Shown: positions 53,845-62,800 of the stretch, piece after piece | How positions within the stretch are numbered: position 1 is the first letter of the stretch | Layout: every line of letters begins with the position of its first letter | From: Streptomyces sp. NBRC 109706 | Lineage (GTDB): Bacteria; Actinomycetota; Actinomycetes; Streptomycetales; Streptomycetaceae | NCBI RefSeq assembly: GCF_000974485.1 | Contig: NZ_BBOM01000011.1 | Coordinates: 186,001 to 250,000, forward strand | Length of the DNA: 64,000 nucleotides | Direction: 5' to 3' | The notes under the pieces: model-generated | Databases searched by the model: none | Told to the model about the DNA's origin: nothing | The model's input: the letters and a program-made list of their open reading frames with translations, nothing else | Program-made: the position numbers and the translations under genes

Positions 53845-54753
53845 GTGACCACCAGCATCCGCCCCGTCCACCTCCCGCGCCTGCGGGACCAAACCATCCG
53901 CTACCTCACCACCCCACCGACAGCGGATCGCGCGACACAGAGCGTCGCCGACGAGCACGGGCAGCGCGACGAGGACGCCACCCAGTTGCTCATCAAGCAC
54001 ATACGGCACGCCGACCTCTACGTCGTCACCCCGGACATGGCCGCCCTCGCGGTCTCCGCTGGCGCCCAGCTCGCCGCCGCGCGCTGGGCCACCGCCGACC
54101 GGCCTTCCCCCTGCGGCCTCATCTACTACCAGGGCGGCATCGGCACCGTCACCGTCGACCACCTCGACATGCAGGTTGAGGCCCTAATGTGGGGCCCGCA
54201 CCCCGATGGCCTAGCCATCTGGACTGCGTTCACCCGGCGCGCTCTCGCCGAACGCTGGGCCGCGCAGGGCCGCCTGGACGCCCTCACCGACCGGGGCATC
54301 GACGCCGCCCCGATCCTGGTCACCTCCGGCGCCGTCCTGCCCGTCACCACCGACCCGGTGCCGCTGGCCGAAGCCGACCCGGACATCGCCACCGTGCTCT
54401 CGGCGCTGGCCGCGTCGTGGCTGCTGATGCAGCAGCCCCAACTCGTCGACCGCACCCGGGAGGCCGCCGGCCCCGCTGACCGACGCCGGGCCCACCGCGA
54501 AGGACGGCCCTCCCCGGACGTCACCGTGGTCGACCTACGCCGGCAATACACCCCGAGCGACCGCCCCCCCGAAGACGACGAGTACGAGGGCCGCCGTTAC
54601 CGGCACCGCTGGGTCGTCTCCGGCCACTGGCGCCAGCAGCCCTACGGCCCTGGCCGCGAACAGCGTCGCCAGCAGTGGATTCCGGCCTACATCAAAGGGC
54701 CCGATGGGGCGCCGCTACTGGCAACCGAACGCGTCAACGTCTGGCGTCGGTGA
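53845..54753 (+). CDS. Hypothetical prophage protein
   Basis: A 302-aa protein. The N-terminal two thirds alternate helices and strands (LRDQTIRYLTTPPTADRATQ, then LYVVTPDMAALAVSAGAQLAAARWA), followed by an Arg-rich C-terminal segment (EGRRYRHRWVVSGHWRQQPYGPGREQRRQQW) ending in the phrase LLATERVNVWRR. I do not recognise a family; the Arg-rich end suggests nucleic-acid binding. GTG 53845 with a GAGGAGG site. Confidence 0.7.
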   Translation: MTTSIRPVHLPRLRDQTIRYLTTPPTADRATQSVADEHGQRDEDATQLLIKHIRHADLYVVTPDMAALAVSAGAQLAAARWATADRPSPCGLIYYQGGIGTVTVDHLDMQVEALMWGPHPDGLAIWTAFTRRALAERWAAQGRLDALTDRGIDAAPILVTSGAVLPVTTDPVPLAEADPDIATVLSALAASWLLMQQPQLVDRTREAAGPADRRRAHREGRPSPDVTVVDLRRQYTPSDRPPEDDEYEGRRYRHRWVVSGHWRQQPYGPGREQRRQQWIPAYIKGPDGAPLLATERVNVWRR

Positions 54754-54826
54754 AGTTGCCGAGTGGCTGCTGGGGCCCGCACCGGAATCGGCCCCGCCTG
54801 TCAGTCCCGGCTGACACCATGGGGCC

Positions 54827-55012
54827 GTGACCACGGTGATCCTCCACGGCGGCCCCTGCGATGGGGAGACGCTTGACCTGTCCGCCGTGCCCGAGGAGGA
54901 GCGGGCCGGCGGCGTCGCGCTCCCGTCGGCGGGCTGCGCGTATCCCGGTGGACGGTCGCTCTACGAGCCCGACGCCGCCGGCCGGTGGCAGTGGCTCCGG
55001 GACGTGCCGTGA
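54827..55012 (+). CDS. Small hypothetical prophage protein
   Basis: A 61-aa protein (TTVILHGGPCDGETLDLSA..., then YEPDAAGRWQWLRDVP) of a type common in actinophages, where the HGGP-DG pattern is conserved. A short dyad TGTCAG/CTGACA at 54799-54816 lies upstream. The stop overlaps the next GTG. Confidence 0.7.
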   Translation: MTTVILHGGPCDGETLDLSAVPEEERAGGVALPSAGCAYPGGRSLYEPDAAGRWQWLRDVP

Positions 55013-55215
55013 CCGAGCAGTCGGCGAGCGGCTGGTCGAAGGCCGCCCGCCGCCGGACCGCGCGCCGTCCGCGAACCACTTCGTCAGTCAGCCCGCCGTG
55101 CGACAACTGCGGCGCAGCGGCCGGCGCCTACGGCCGCGTCGACTCCTCCGGAGTGCCCGGCCGCGTCTGCGGCGAGTGCCAGTGGCTCAGCCAGGACGAG
55201 CTGTTGTTCGGGTAG
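55009..55215 (+). CDS. Small zinc-ribbon prophage protein
   Basis: A 68-aa protein with a very basic N-terminus (SKAARRRTARRPR) and a CDNCGAA...CGEC zinc ribbon. GTG overlaps the previous stop. Its 3' end overlaps the convergent minus-strand gene by 29 bases. Confidence 0.65.
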   Translation: MTEQSASGWSKAARRRTARRPRTTSSVSPPCDNCGAAAGAYGRVDSSGVPGRVCGECQWLSQDELLFG

Positions 55216-55372
55216 CAGCCTGATCCGCCGCCGCGAGCCACCGCATCCCCCACGCCTCTGTGGCGATGCCGGACGGGCCCTCCGTGAGCGGCGGCAACAC
55301 GGCGGCCGACATCTGCTCCAGCCGCACGCCGCGCGGCAGACCCGCCACCATCACCGCCACATCCGGGCTCAT
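55187..55372 (-). CDS. Small hypothetical protein in minus-strand cassette
   Basis: A 61-aa protein (MSPDVAVMVAGLPRGVRLEQM...) encoded opposite to its surroundings. Third-position G/C is high, as in real genes here, and the protein is not low-complexity. It lies downstream of the HNH gene on the same strand, 39 bases away. No domain recognised. Confidence 0.5.
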   Translation of the reverse strand: MSPDVAVMVAGLPRGVRLEQMSAAVLPPLTEGPSGIATEAWGMRWLAAADQAATRTTARPG

Positions 55373-55411
55373 GACGGCAGGCTGCCACGCAGGGTGCGAT
55401 GGCGGCTACCG

Positions 55412-55978
55412 CTATCGGGCCAACTCCACCTCGGCGGTGGCCCGCTCAGCGGCTGCCCGGAGGATCGCGACACGCGTTCCCTGGCTGAGGCCGACGCCCC
55501 AGTGGAGCCCGGCCTGCCTCGCTGCGTCCTGCAGGAGTTCGATCAGCCGACTGCCGTCTGCGCCCTCGCCGGCCAGCTCCTCAACAAGGGGTAGGAACTC
55601 GGGCACCTCGACCGCCGCCTGCTGCCAAGCAAGCACGCCGTCCATCTCCTTGCTCATCCGCGGCGCACGCGTGGCGATCCAACGCTCCATCTCCCGGGGG
55701 TCCGGCCAGTCCGGCGACTCCTGATGGCACGGCTTGCAGAGCAGGATGAGGTTGTCGATTCCGTCGTCACCTCCGAGGCTGTGCGGGACGACGTGGGCCC
55801 GCTCCAGCGCCGCCCGCTCCCAGCTGGCCTTCGCCGTCTTCTTGTCCCAGTGCTCGGAGTAGTACCCGCAGGCGAAGCAGCAGGGCTCGCCCAAGTCGTA
55901 CAGGCGCGGGGCGAACCTGTCGCGCCGGAGCGAGCGCGCCCAGTGCTGCGCGATCTCCCACTTGGTCGGCGTCGTCAC
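55412..55978 (-). CDS. HNH endonuclease
   Basis: A 188-aa protein. Paired CFACGYYSEHWD and LLCKPCHQ give the structural zinc, and AHVVPHSLGGDDGIDNLILLCKPCHQESP contains the HNH active-site His and Asn residues. The C-terminal region is helical. The GTG overlaps the recombinase stop by 4 bases on the minus strand, so the two proteins are likely made together. Phage HNH proteins may be homing, packaging-associated or nicking enzymes; the pairing with a recombinase is unusual. Confidence 0.85.
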   Translation of the reverse strand: MTTPTKWEIAQHWARSLRRDRFAPRLYDLGEPCCFACGYYSEHWDKKTAKASWERAALERAHVVPHSLGGDDGIDNLILLCKPCHQESPDWPDPREMERWIATRAPRMSKEMDGVLAWQQAAVEVPEFLPLVEELAGEGADGSRLIELLQDAARQAGLHWGVGLSQGTRVAILRAAAERATAEVELAR

Positions 55979-56595
55979 GGTCGGCCACCCTCCGGCGCGG
56001 CGGCCTCCGTGTCGCGCTCTCGGAGCGCCTGGGAGATGGCGCCGATGCTGGGGTTCTTGCCCTTGTGCTTGCCTTCGGCGATCCGTAGGTGGGGCTGGAT
56101 CTGTCGCAGGGTGAAGCCCTTCTCCCGCAGGACGACGGCCTGGATGGTCAGCGCCTCCGTCATGACGGGGCGCCGGCCGCCGACTCGTCCGCGGGAGCGG
56201 GCTGCGTCGAGGCCGTCCTTCGTTTTCTTGACGATGTCGCGGCGGCGCTCGGAGGCGAGGACGAGGGCGAGTTCGAGCAGGAGGTTCATCTCCTTGTGTT
56301 CGCCGGCCCCAACGCCTTCGAGAACCTTGACGGCGATGTCGCGCTTGAACAGCTCGGCGAGGGTCATGAGGCCGGTGAGGGTGTCGCGGCCGAGGCGGTC
56401 TACCTCCTGGACGCAGAGCATGTCGCCGCTGCGGAGGTAGTCGACGGCGGCGCTGAGGCCTGGGCGGTCGGCGACGGCGAGCTTGCCGCTGACCTTCTCC
56501 TCGAAGACCTTGATGCAGATGGGGTCGAGCGCGTCGTGCTGTCGGTCGACGTTTTGCTTGTCGGTGGATACGCGGACGAGTCCAACTAGCGCCAC
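55975..56595 (-). CDS. Serine recombinase (resolvase/invertase type)
   Basis: A 206-aa small serine recombinase. Nucleophile Ser10 lies in VGLVRVSTDKQNVDRQHDAL; the conserved VQEVDRLGRDTLTGLM and MNLLLELALVLASERRRDI segments follow. The C-terminal HTH (FTLRQIQPHLRIAEGKHKGKNPSIGAISQAL) binds DNA. It is much shorter than large phage serine integrases, so it is more likely a resolvase/invertase of a mobile cassette. GTG at 56595. An upstream repeat region may be its target. Confidence 0.9.
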   Translation of the reverse strand: MALVGLVRVSTDKQNVDRQHDALDPICIKVFEEKVSGKLAVADRPGLSAAVDYLRSGDMLCVQEVDRLGRDTLTGLMTLAELFKRDIAVKVLEGVGAGEHKEMNLLLELALVLASERRRDIVKKTKDGLDAARSRGRVGGRRPVMTEALTIQAVVLREKGFTLRQIQPHLRIAEGKHKGKNPSIGAISQALRERDTEAAAPEGGRP

Positions 56596-56605
56596 AGGGC
56601 TCCTC

Positions 56606-56740
56606 GTTCATCAATCGGTTCGGTGTGGGTACTTGAACGATACCTGTTGATGAACCGTTTGATGAACAGCTTTCCGTGCGGATTCCCCTCACGGGGCATG
56701 CTGTTCACCGATTCCATGTAACGACCGTTAGATGAACAGC
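56606..56740. repeat. GATGAAC repeat region upstream of the serine recombinase
   Basis: Five related motifs: GTTCATCAA at 56606-56614 (inverted), TTGATGAAC at 56647-56655 and 56659-56667 (12-bp period), GCTGTTCA at 56700-56707 (inverted) and GATGAACAGC at both 56661-56670 and 56731-56740. They fill the divergent gap before the recombinase. This resembles a res-type recombination site or a multi-operator region. Confidence 0.6.
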
Positions 56741-56833
56741 TGGTTGGTGCCGACCGGCGAGCGGTGGCGAACCAGTCCGAAGAGGCAACAGGCAACCCGC
56801 CCACGGACGTCGCCGAGCCGTCACCATGGAGTC

Positions 56834-57235
56834 ATGGCCCTGACCCAGGTACTCATCGAGACGATCGGCACCCTCCACTCCAGCAAGCGCCCCAGCGGCG
56901 ACCATCTCTACTTCGACCTGAGCGACAAGCTCCGCAACCCGCACCACGACCCGAAGATGCGCGAGCTGACCGGCCTGGACCGCCGGGTGCGCGACCACGT
57001 GCTCAGTACCCCGGGGGCCATGCAGATCGTGGAGCGCATCGCGGAGCAGGCGCGCGCGGTGCTCGCCGGGTACTCGGATCGCCGCCGCCGGCTGGTGCGG
57101 GTGACGGTCGCGTGCCGCGGGGGTCGGCACCGCTCGGTCGCGGTCGCGGAGGAGGTCGCGCGGTATCTGCGGACCGAGGGGATCGGCGTCGAGGTGGACC
57201 ACAGGGACATCAAGAAGCCCGTCGTCCAGCGGTGA
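56834..57235 (+). CDS. RapZ C-terminal domain protein
   Basis: A 133-aa protein matching only the C-terminal domain of RapZ (VTVACRGGRHRSVAVAEEVARYL is the core); the N-terminal P-loop kinase part is absent. In E. coli RapZ this domain binds small RNAs and glucosamine-6-phosphate. Stand-alone copies occur in actinophages, with unknown role. GTGA overlap with the next gene. ATG at 56834 chosen for a typical N-terminus. Confidence 0.8.
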   Translation: MALTQVLIETIGTLHSSKRPSGDHLYFDLSDKLRNPHHDPKMRELTGLDRRVRDHVLSTPGAMQIVERIAEQARAVLAGYSDRRRRLVRVTVACRGGRHRSVAVAEEVARYLRTEGIGVEVDHRDIKKPVVQR

Positions 57236-57693
57236 CGAGCTACGTCGAAGCCCCCACCCCGGCCGGCGCCGGGATGGGGGTGAGCGTGTTCCTTGCCGGC
57301 GGTGTCACTCACTGCCCGGACTGGCAGCGGGTGGCCGCGCGGGAGCTGCTGGCCGCCGGGTTGACGGTGTTCAATCCGAGGCGCCGCGAATTCCCGATCG
57401 ACGACCCGGCCCAGACGCCGGTCCAGATCGCCTGGGAGTACCGCCACCTCCAGGTCGCCGACATGATCCTATTCTGGTTCCCGCCCTGTGACGCGGCTCT
57501 GACGACACAGCCCATCAGCATGTACGAGCTGGGGTTCGCCGCGGCTTCCGGGCGACGCATGGTCGTCGGCGCCGATCCGGGGTACCCCCGTGTTGCTGAC
57601 GTGTACACCCAGCTCGCCCACGCCCGGCCCGAGTTGACTATCCACGCGACGCTGGGGGCGACACTCCGGGCAGCCCGTGAGGCCGCCGCATGA
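57232..57693 (+). CDS. Nucleoside 2-deoxyribosyltransferase-like protein
   Basis: A 153-aa protein with the Rossmann-like fold of the nucleoside deoxyribosyltransferase group: VFLAGGVTHCPDWQ, ADMILFWFPPCDAALTTQPISMYELGFAAASGRRMVVG. The Glu in YELG would be the nucleophile. In phages this family may salvage or modify nucleotides. It is the last gene of the early operon before a strong terminator. Confidence 0.78.
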   Translation: MTSYVEAPTPAGAGMGVSVFLAGGVTHCPDWQRVAARELLAAGLTVFNPRRREFPIDDPAQTPVQIAWEYRHLQVADMILFWFPPCDAALTTQPISMYELGFAAASGRRMVVGADPGYPRVADVYTQLAHARPELTIHATLGATLRAAREAAA

Positions 57694-57699
57694 CGAAGT

Positions 57700-57730
57700 G
57701 CCCCAGCCCGCCGTCGTGGCGGGCTGGGGC
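57700..57730. terminator. Bidirectional terminator between early and late operons
   Basis: Perfect 13-bp stem (GCCCCAGCCCGCC 57700-57712, pairing with 57718-57730), 5-base loop, 6 bases after one stop and 4 bases from the convergent late gene's stop. Confidence 0.85.
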
Positions 57731-57734
57731 GTGG

Positions 57735-58067
57735 TCAGTTGTCGGGTGCGATACGGGCGGTGCGGGCGTCGACGCGGTTGACGGCGTCGCGCAGGCTCCC
57801 GCCCCCGTTGGGGTGCAGCTCTTCCTCGACGCGCGTCAGGCGGCCTGCGATTCGTTCCGTGCACTGCTCGATGCCGGCGATGCGCTCCAGGACTCCCGGC
57901 CGGGCTGGCACTCCGGGCCGCTCGGGGGTGCCGCGCCAGTCGTCCGCGAGGTCATCGAGCCTGGCGGCTGTGCGGATCGCGGCGCGTCCGGCGCGCCAGA
58001 GCCCGGCGAGGAGCGCACACACGGCGGTGCCAGCGCCGGCCCAGACGGCTATCTGGTCGGGCGTCAC
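57735..58067 (-). CDS. Holin-associated membrane protein
   Basis: A 110-aa protein. A transmembrane helix at residues 6-26 (AVWAGAGTAVCALLAGLWRAG) is followed by a basic, then coiled-coil C-terminal part (VLERIAGIEQCTERIAGRLTRVEEEL), the pattern of DUF2746-type proteins of actinophages. The GTG overlaps the holin stop by 4 bases. It probably acts with the holin in lysis. Confidence 0.75.
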   Translation of the reverse strand: MTPDQIAVWAGAGTAVCALLAGLWRAGRAAIRTAARLDDLADDWRGTPERPGVPARPGVLERIAGIEQCTERIAGRLTRVEEELHPNGGGSLRDAVNRVDARTARIAPDN

Positions 58068-58318
58068 GGGCGGCCCGCTCTCCCCGCGAGCGGGTCGCTG
58101 CGGCTCGGCGTAGGTGTCTCGGTCGCTCCGGGTCCGCCGGGGGTGGCAACGGCGGTGAGCACCGCAAGGAGCGCGGCGCCTGCGGCGGTCGCCAGGGCGG
58201 CCGGCCAGTCCACGCTCAGCACGTCGACTGCGTCGGCACCGAGCACGGCGACCAACGCCTGCGCGAAGGTGCGCACGGCGCGCTCCAGCGTCGCGCGCCA
58301 GAAGGTCCAGGTGGTCAT
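58064..58318 (-). CDS. Phage holin
   Basis: An 84-aa small protein with two transmembrane segments (FAQALVAVLGADAVDVLSVDW region and AALATAAGAALLAVLTAVATP) and an N-terminal TFWRATLERAVRTFAQAL typical of r1t-type holins. It would form membrane pores that let the endolysin reach the cell wall. Sits between the amidase and the DUF2746-like gene. Confidence 0.85.
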   Translation of the reverse strand: MTTWTFWRATLERAVRTFAQALVAVLGADAVDVLSVDWPAALATAAGAALLAVLTAVATPGGPGATETPTPSRSDPLAGRAGRP

Positions 58319-58335
58319 GGTTCGGTACCCCTCTC

Positions 58336-59313
58336 TCAGGCTGGCCAGGCCAGCAGGCTGGCCACCAGCTCGTCTACGGTCAGGTCGCGATCGGTCACGT
58401 TCAGCAGGTCCACGACCAGCCGGTTGTCGTCGCTGCCGGGCAGCATCCCGGGCCAGGTGTGTACGAAGTGCCCCCGGCCGCCCGCGTGGACGGGCGACCC
58501 GATCGGCCAGGACTTCGCGCGCTTCCAGTCCTCGCCGGCCTTCCGGTGGTTCCGCGCGATCCGCACCTGCACCTCATCACCGCGCTCCAGCCCGCCGACG
58601 CGGAACCCGACGCCGAGCACGAAGGCGTGCGCGCCCTTGAGGAGGGTCTGCTCGGCCTTCTTCTCCGTCCACCCCGTGCCCTGGACGTGGAACCGGTCCC
58701 AGGTGACCGTGGTCCATACGTTGGGCTTGAGGGTCAGCGGCTTCGACTTCTCGTAGTAGCGGTCCATGGGCCGGCCCTCCTTGGGCTGTTCGGTCGGGGG
58801 CGACGGGCTGCCGCCGGGGCGGGGGGCGTCGGCGCGGACCCACGCGTACAGGGCATCCCCCGGGCAGGCCGTCGGGTGACCGTCGCGGTGGCCCTTGATC
58901 TCGCTGCCGGCCGGGCCCCGGGTGCGGCAGTGGTCGATGGCGTCGCGCAGTCCGCGCAGCAGCGCATCACCCGGGGTCCCGTTCGTGCCGTGCAGGGCGC
59001 ACACCGCGTAGTGCTGCTCGTTCAACGAGGTGTTCCCGTTCGCCGAGTTGCGGCGCTGGAGCCCGCGGCCCTCGAACACCGAGCCGTGCTCGCACACGAG
59101 GAGCGAATACCCGATGTCGGACCAGCCGTTGCCGTCCATGTGGGACGCCTGCAACTGCCGCACGTAGGCCGCGCACTGCGCATGCGGGCGGCTGGAGTAC
59201 GGGGTGCCGAGGTAGTGCACCTTGACGCCCTTCCGGGGGCCCGCGTAGCGGATGGAGCCCGAGGGCTCCCGCCACGCCCGAGCACCCCACCGAGCACGCG
59301 GTATCAAATCCAT
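58336..59313 (-). CDS. Endolysin, N-acetylmuramoyl-L-alanine amidase
   Basis: A 325-aa lysin. The N-terminal Amidase_2/PGRP domain has zinc ligands His33 (KVHYLG), His142 (KGHRDGH) and Cys150 (TACPGD), as in T7 lysozyme; SDIGYSLLVCEHGSVFEGRG is typical. After a Pro/Ser linker (about 165-178), a C-terminal beta-rich domain (ending in VDELVASLLAWPA) may bind the cell wall; I do not recognise it. Typical of Streptomyces phages. Confidence 0.93.
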   Translation of the reverse strand: MDLIPRARWGARAWREPSGSIRYAGPRKGVKVHYLGTPYSSRPHAQCAAYVRQLQASHMDGNGWSDIGYSLLVCEHGSVFEGRGLQRRNSANGNTSLNEQHYAVCALHGTNGTPGDALLRGLRDAIDHCRTRGPAGSEIKGHRDGHPTACPGDALYAWVRADAPRPGGSPSPPTEQPKEGRPMDRYYEKSKPLTLKPNVWTTVTWDRFHVQGTGWTEKKAEQTLLKGAHAFVLGVGFRVGGLERGDEVQVRIARNHRKAGEDWKRAKSWPIGSPVHAGGRGHFVHTWPGMLPGSDDNRLVVDLLNVTDRDLTVDELVASLLAWPA

Positions 59314-59367
59314 GAGCCCTCCCGGACATGGAACGGCCCCGCGCCGGAGCCGGCAACAGGACGGGGG

Positions 59368-59859
59368 TCAGCGGATGCGGAGCACCTCAACGAGGGATTG
59401 GGTGCGCACGATCGTGGGGCTGCTGCTGCTGGAACCCTGCGCGAACCGAAGAGTGCATGCCCCGCTCACAGAGCCGACGTTGACCTGGCAGTCCTCGTGG
59501 TAGCCGGCGAACGTGATGCCGCCACCTACCACCTGTTCCGTCCCGGGCTCGCGGGCCCGCATGACGATCAGGCCGCCCGCTCCGCTGGACTCGTTGGCGA
59601 CGCCCTCTACGCGGCGGACCATCGAGGTGCCGGATGGTGCCTGCCAGGCGAATCGAGCACCGCCGCCGCCGGAGCCGTAGGCGATGCGGAGTCGGAACAG
59701 GTAGTAGCCGCCCGCCTGGACCTCAACCGCGATATTGGTGCTGACGAGGCTGGTCGAGTTGACGACCTCGATGTCGGAGGGCTGCTCAACAACGGCGGGC
59801 TTGTCTTCCTCCAGTCTGCCGGCGGTGACCCGCATCCCGGGTCTCCAGGGCCAGGGCAT
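59368..59859 (-). CDS. Small tail-associated protein
   Basis: A 163-aa protein with an N-terminal MPWPWRPGMRVTAGRLEED, a common opener of actinophage virion proteins, followed by beta-rich sequence (NSTSLVSTNIAVEVQAGGYYLFRLRIAYGS). It lies between the large tail gene and the endolysin, with a GAGGTGCC site. Possibly a tail tip or baseplate accessory. Identity is inference from place. Confidence 0.7.
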   Translation of the reverse strand: MPWPWRPGMRVTAGRLEEDKPAVVEQPSDIEVVNSTSLVSTNIAVEVQAGGYYLFRLRIAYGSGGGGARFAWQAPSGTSMVRRVEGVANESSGAGGLIVMRAREPGTEQVVGGGITFAGYHEDCQVNVGSVSGACTLRFAQGSSSSSPTIVRTQSLVEVLRIR

Positions 59860-59867
59860 GGCACCTC

Positions 59868-62800
59868 CTAAAGTGCAACGATCATGGGGTGGGCGAGGCG
59901 CACGTCTGTTCCGGCGGGATGGGCGCGGGTGATGCCGTTGACGCTGCGGGTGACCTCCGCGTACTGGGGGTTGACCACCTGCCACGAGCTGAATGCCAGC
60001 TGCGGTGACACGTTGGTGTTGCCCGACTCCGCGCTCGCGACGACGCCGACGACGCCGACCGGTACGGGGTCGGTCTCCACGGTGCGGTCCAGCCACCACA
60101 CGTCGGGCTCCAGCACCCCGGCGGGCCAGACGCGGGCCCGCAGCCGGTCGCCGTCCACCCGTGCCCGCAGGTGGAGTGCGCTGCCGCCCACGTAGGTGTA
60201 CGGGGTTGGCGCCGTGGAACCGATGGCCGTGGTCACGCGCGCCGCGTCCATGCCAATCGTCCCCTCCGTGCCGAGGAGAACTCGGATCCGGTAGTACGCC
60301 GATCCGGAGACGCGCATGACGACGCCAGCCGTGAGGGCGGATCCGGTGGCTACGGCGCTCGGGGTGATGGTGACGAGCAGCTGGCAGTCCGACAGCCCGA
60401 AGGGGAGTACCTCGAACCGCTGCGTCGTCGGCGAGGACAGCGTGATGATGCCCTGCCCGTTCGCTACGGACCGGTCGGAGGTCGGGCCGCCGCTGCTCGT
60501 CCACGCCACCCCCGTGGTTGTGTCACCCCAGCCGCCGGTGACGGTGCGGTCGTAGATGTCCCAGGCCAGAGGCTCGATGCGCTCGCAGCGCACGATCTCC
60601 CCGGCAACGGACAGGTCGACCGGGAGGTCACCGGGAGCGGCGTCGCCGCCGTCGGGCCCGCCGGTGGTGACCCACTCGGGGCCGTCGGTGGTCCGCAGGT
60701 AGAGCGTGGTGGTCGACTCGTCGGTATCGACAACCAACACAGTGCCGTCCGTGTCGACGTGCGTGGGGACGTCAGGGTCATCCTCGTCTGGAGGAATCTC
60801 GCCAACGCGCCACGGGCCACCCGGAGAGGCGGCTGCCTCGATGCTCCAGCGGGTTGGAGTCAGGGTCTCGGTCAGCCCCTCGACCATGAGGTCGACGGTC
60901 TCGTCGGGGTGTTGGGGCGGCAGGTCGGTGACCTGGATGCGGTCGCCCTCCAGCCGATCCATCCACGGGTCGATCACGCTCGGCGCCACGTCCAGCGCGC
61001 TGGTGACGGCCGGGTAGCGCATCCCTGGCCACGTGCCCCGGTGCAGCCTCCATGCGGCGATGTCGGCGAGCTGGCCGTCCTCCGCGACGTTGACCGTCAC
61101 GGCCTCGTCGTACAGGCCCACCTCAGCGACGGACTGGTCGTCCACCGCACGCGCCGACGAGCCGCCCGTGCGCGACGCCGTGATGTCGTTCCGCAGGCGT
61201 TGGTCATCGAGCACCGGCGTGAACGGGTTGTCGATCTCATTGCTCCGTGCCGACAGTTGGACGCCAGGCGTCTGGTTGTAGAGGACCTGTCGGGGCCGGT
61301 ACGCGATCCCCGGCACCTCCCGACGCTCGGCCAGCACGCCGCCGTCGACGTCCGCGCACTCCTGGAGCAGCGTCAGCAGGGCGGCGGGGCGCTGCGGCCC
61401 CATCGCCGGAGACTCGGACGCGACGCCGAGCACGGACATCGGCAGTTGCTCTTCCTCGGCGAGGCGCCGCATCCGCGCGAGTGCCGTTTCGCCAGCGAAA
61501 CCATCGTCGGCCGCCTGGTAGGCGGTGAGCCGCTGGGGAGCGAACACGGCGATATGCCCGAGTGCCATGCCGGCCAGTTCAGCGTGCCATTCGGGTGCGG
61601 ACAGCACGCTCGTGATCCGCCCTGCGCTGCCTGGATAGGTCCCCGACATCTGGCCGCCGCCGGTGCCGACATGCCACCACACCATCACCCACGACACCGT
61701 GCCGCCGGACTGGCTGGCCCTGAATTGCCACCTGTTCCAGCGGCCGTCGTGCAGGTCGGGGCCGATCGTGGCGCCCTGCGAGACGACGGTGCCGCCGTCC
61801 AGGTTGTAGCCAATCACGCGGGCGCTCGTGGGGCCGAGGCGGAGCCACCACTCCGCCACTGTGCCGGAGGAGCGGTACCGCATGACGGTGCGCTCTGTCT
61901 CGGGCGGGCGCGGGATGCTCGCGACGAACTCGGTGTGCCAGCCCGTCGCGCTCGGGTCGGACGGTGCGGGAACGATCCCGCTGAGCGTTGCGCCGTCCGT
62001 CACGGCGGGGAGGGGGGACGAGCCGTCCAGGGTATCCACTGCGGCGAACTGCAGCCCGGAGGTCATCATGGGCGCGACGCCGTCGATCGGGGAGTATGCC
62101 CACGTTGCCGCCCGGTCCTCCTCCATCGGCCAGTACGCAACCGGGCCGTAGGAGGGGATACGGCGGCGCAGCGTCGAGGCCAACGCCTTCTGCCCCTGTC
62201 CGAGGCGGCGGAGGGGGCCGGCGATGGTGATGTCGCAGCGGGCCTCGCCCGGCCGGTCGCCGGGGCGCGCCGGGTTCGAGAGGTCTCCCCATGGCCAGGT
62301 CGGCGCCCAGTCGGCAACCTCCCCGGTCATGCGGATGCGCCAGTCGGTGACCTCGGCGCTGCCCACCACAGCCCAGGTGTTGCCCTGCGGGTCCGTCACC
62401 GTGCTGGCGCCAGGGGGCGAGGCAGTGAAGTCCGGGCCGGCGAGGGGCGGCCCGTCGATCCCGTCGCGCAACTCTGCCCGGTAGTAGCGTCCGGCGCCCG
62501 GCAGGAATCCGAGCGTGGCGAGGTTGCCCAACTCCAGCGCGGCCGTGCCGGCCGTATTGATGCTGGTGGTGCCAGTGCCGGAAACCTCATGCCCGAGAGC
62601 GCGCCATACCCCCGTCGACAGTGCGGGGGCGACGTAAAACTGCGCGGTCCATCCAGACGCGCCGTTATCCACGTCCAGCACCGCACGCAGGGCAAATCGA
62701 GACCCCGACGGGTACGGGATCGCCTCGGTCGACAATGCCTCGATCAGCGCGGTGCCGTCGGGCGACCAGCCAAGTCTGACGGCCCCGCTCTCGCTGATCA

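Noticed and set aside
55128..55388. An 86-residue minus-strand frame overlapping the 61-aa gene
   Set aside because: Its translation is Gly/His/Arg-rich low complexity; the alternative 61-aa frame has better codon bias.
42000..57000. CRISPR array or direct-repeat array
   Set aside because: Repeats found are short operator-like, iteron-like or hairpin elements; there is no regular repeat-spacer pattern.
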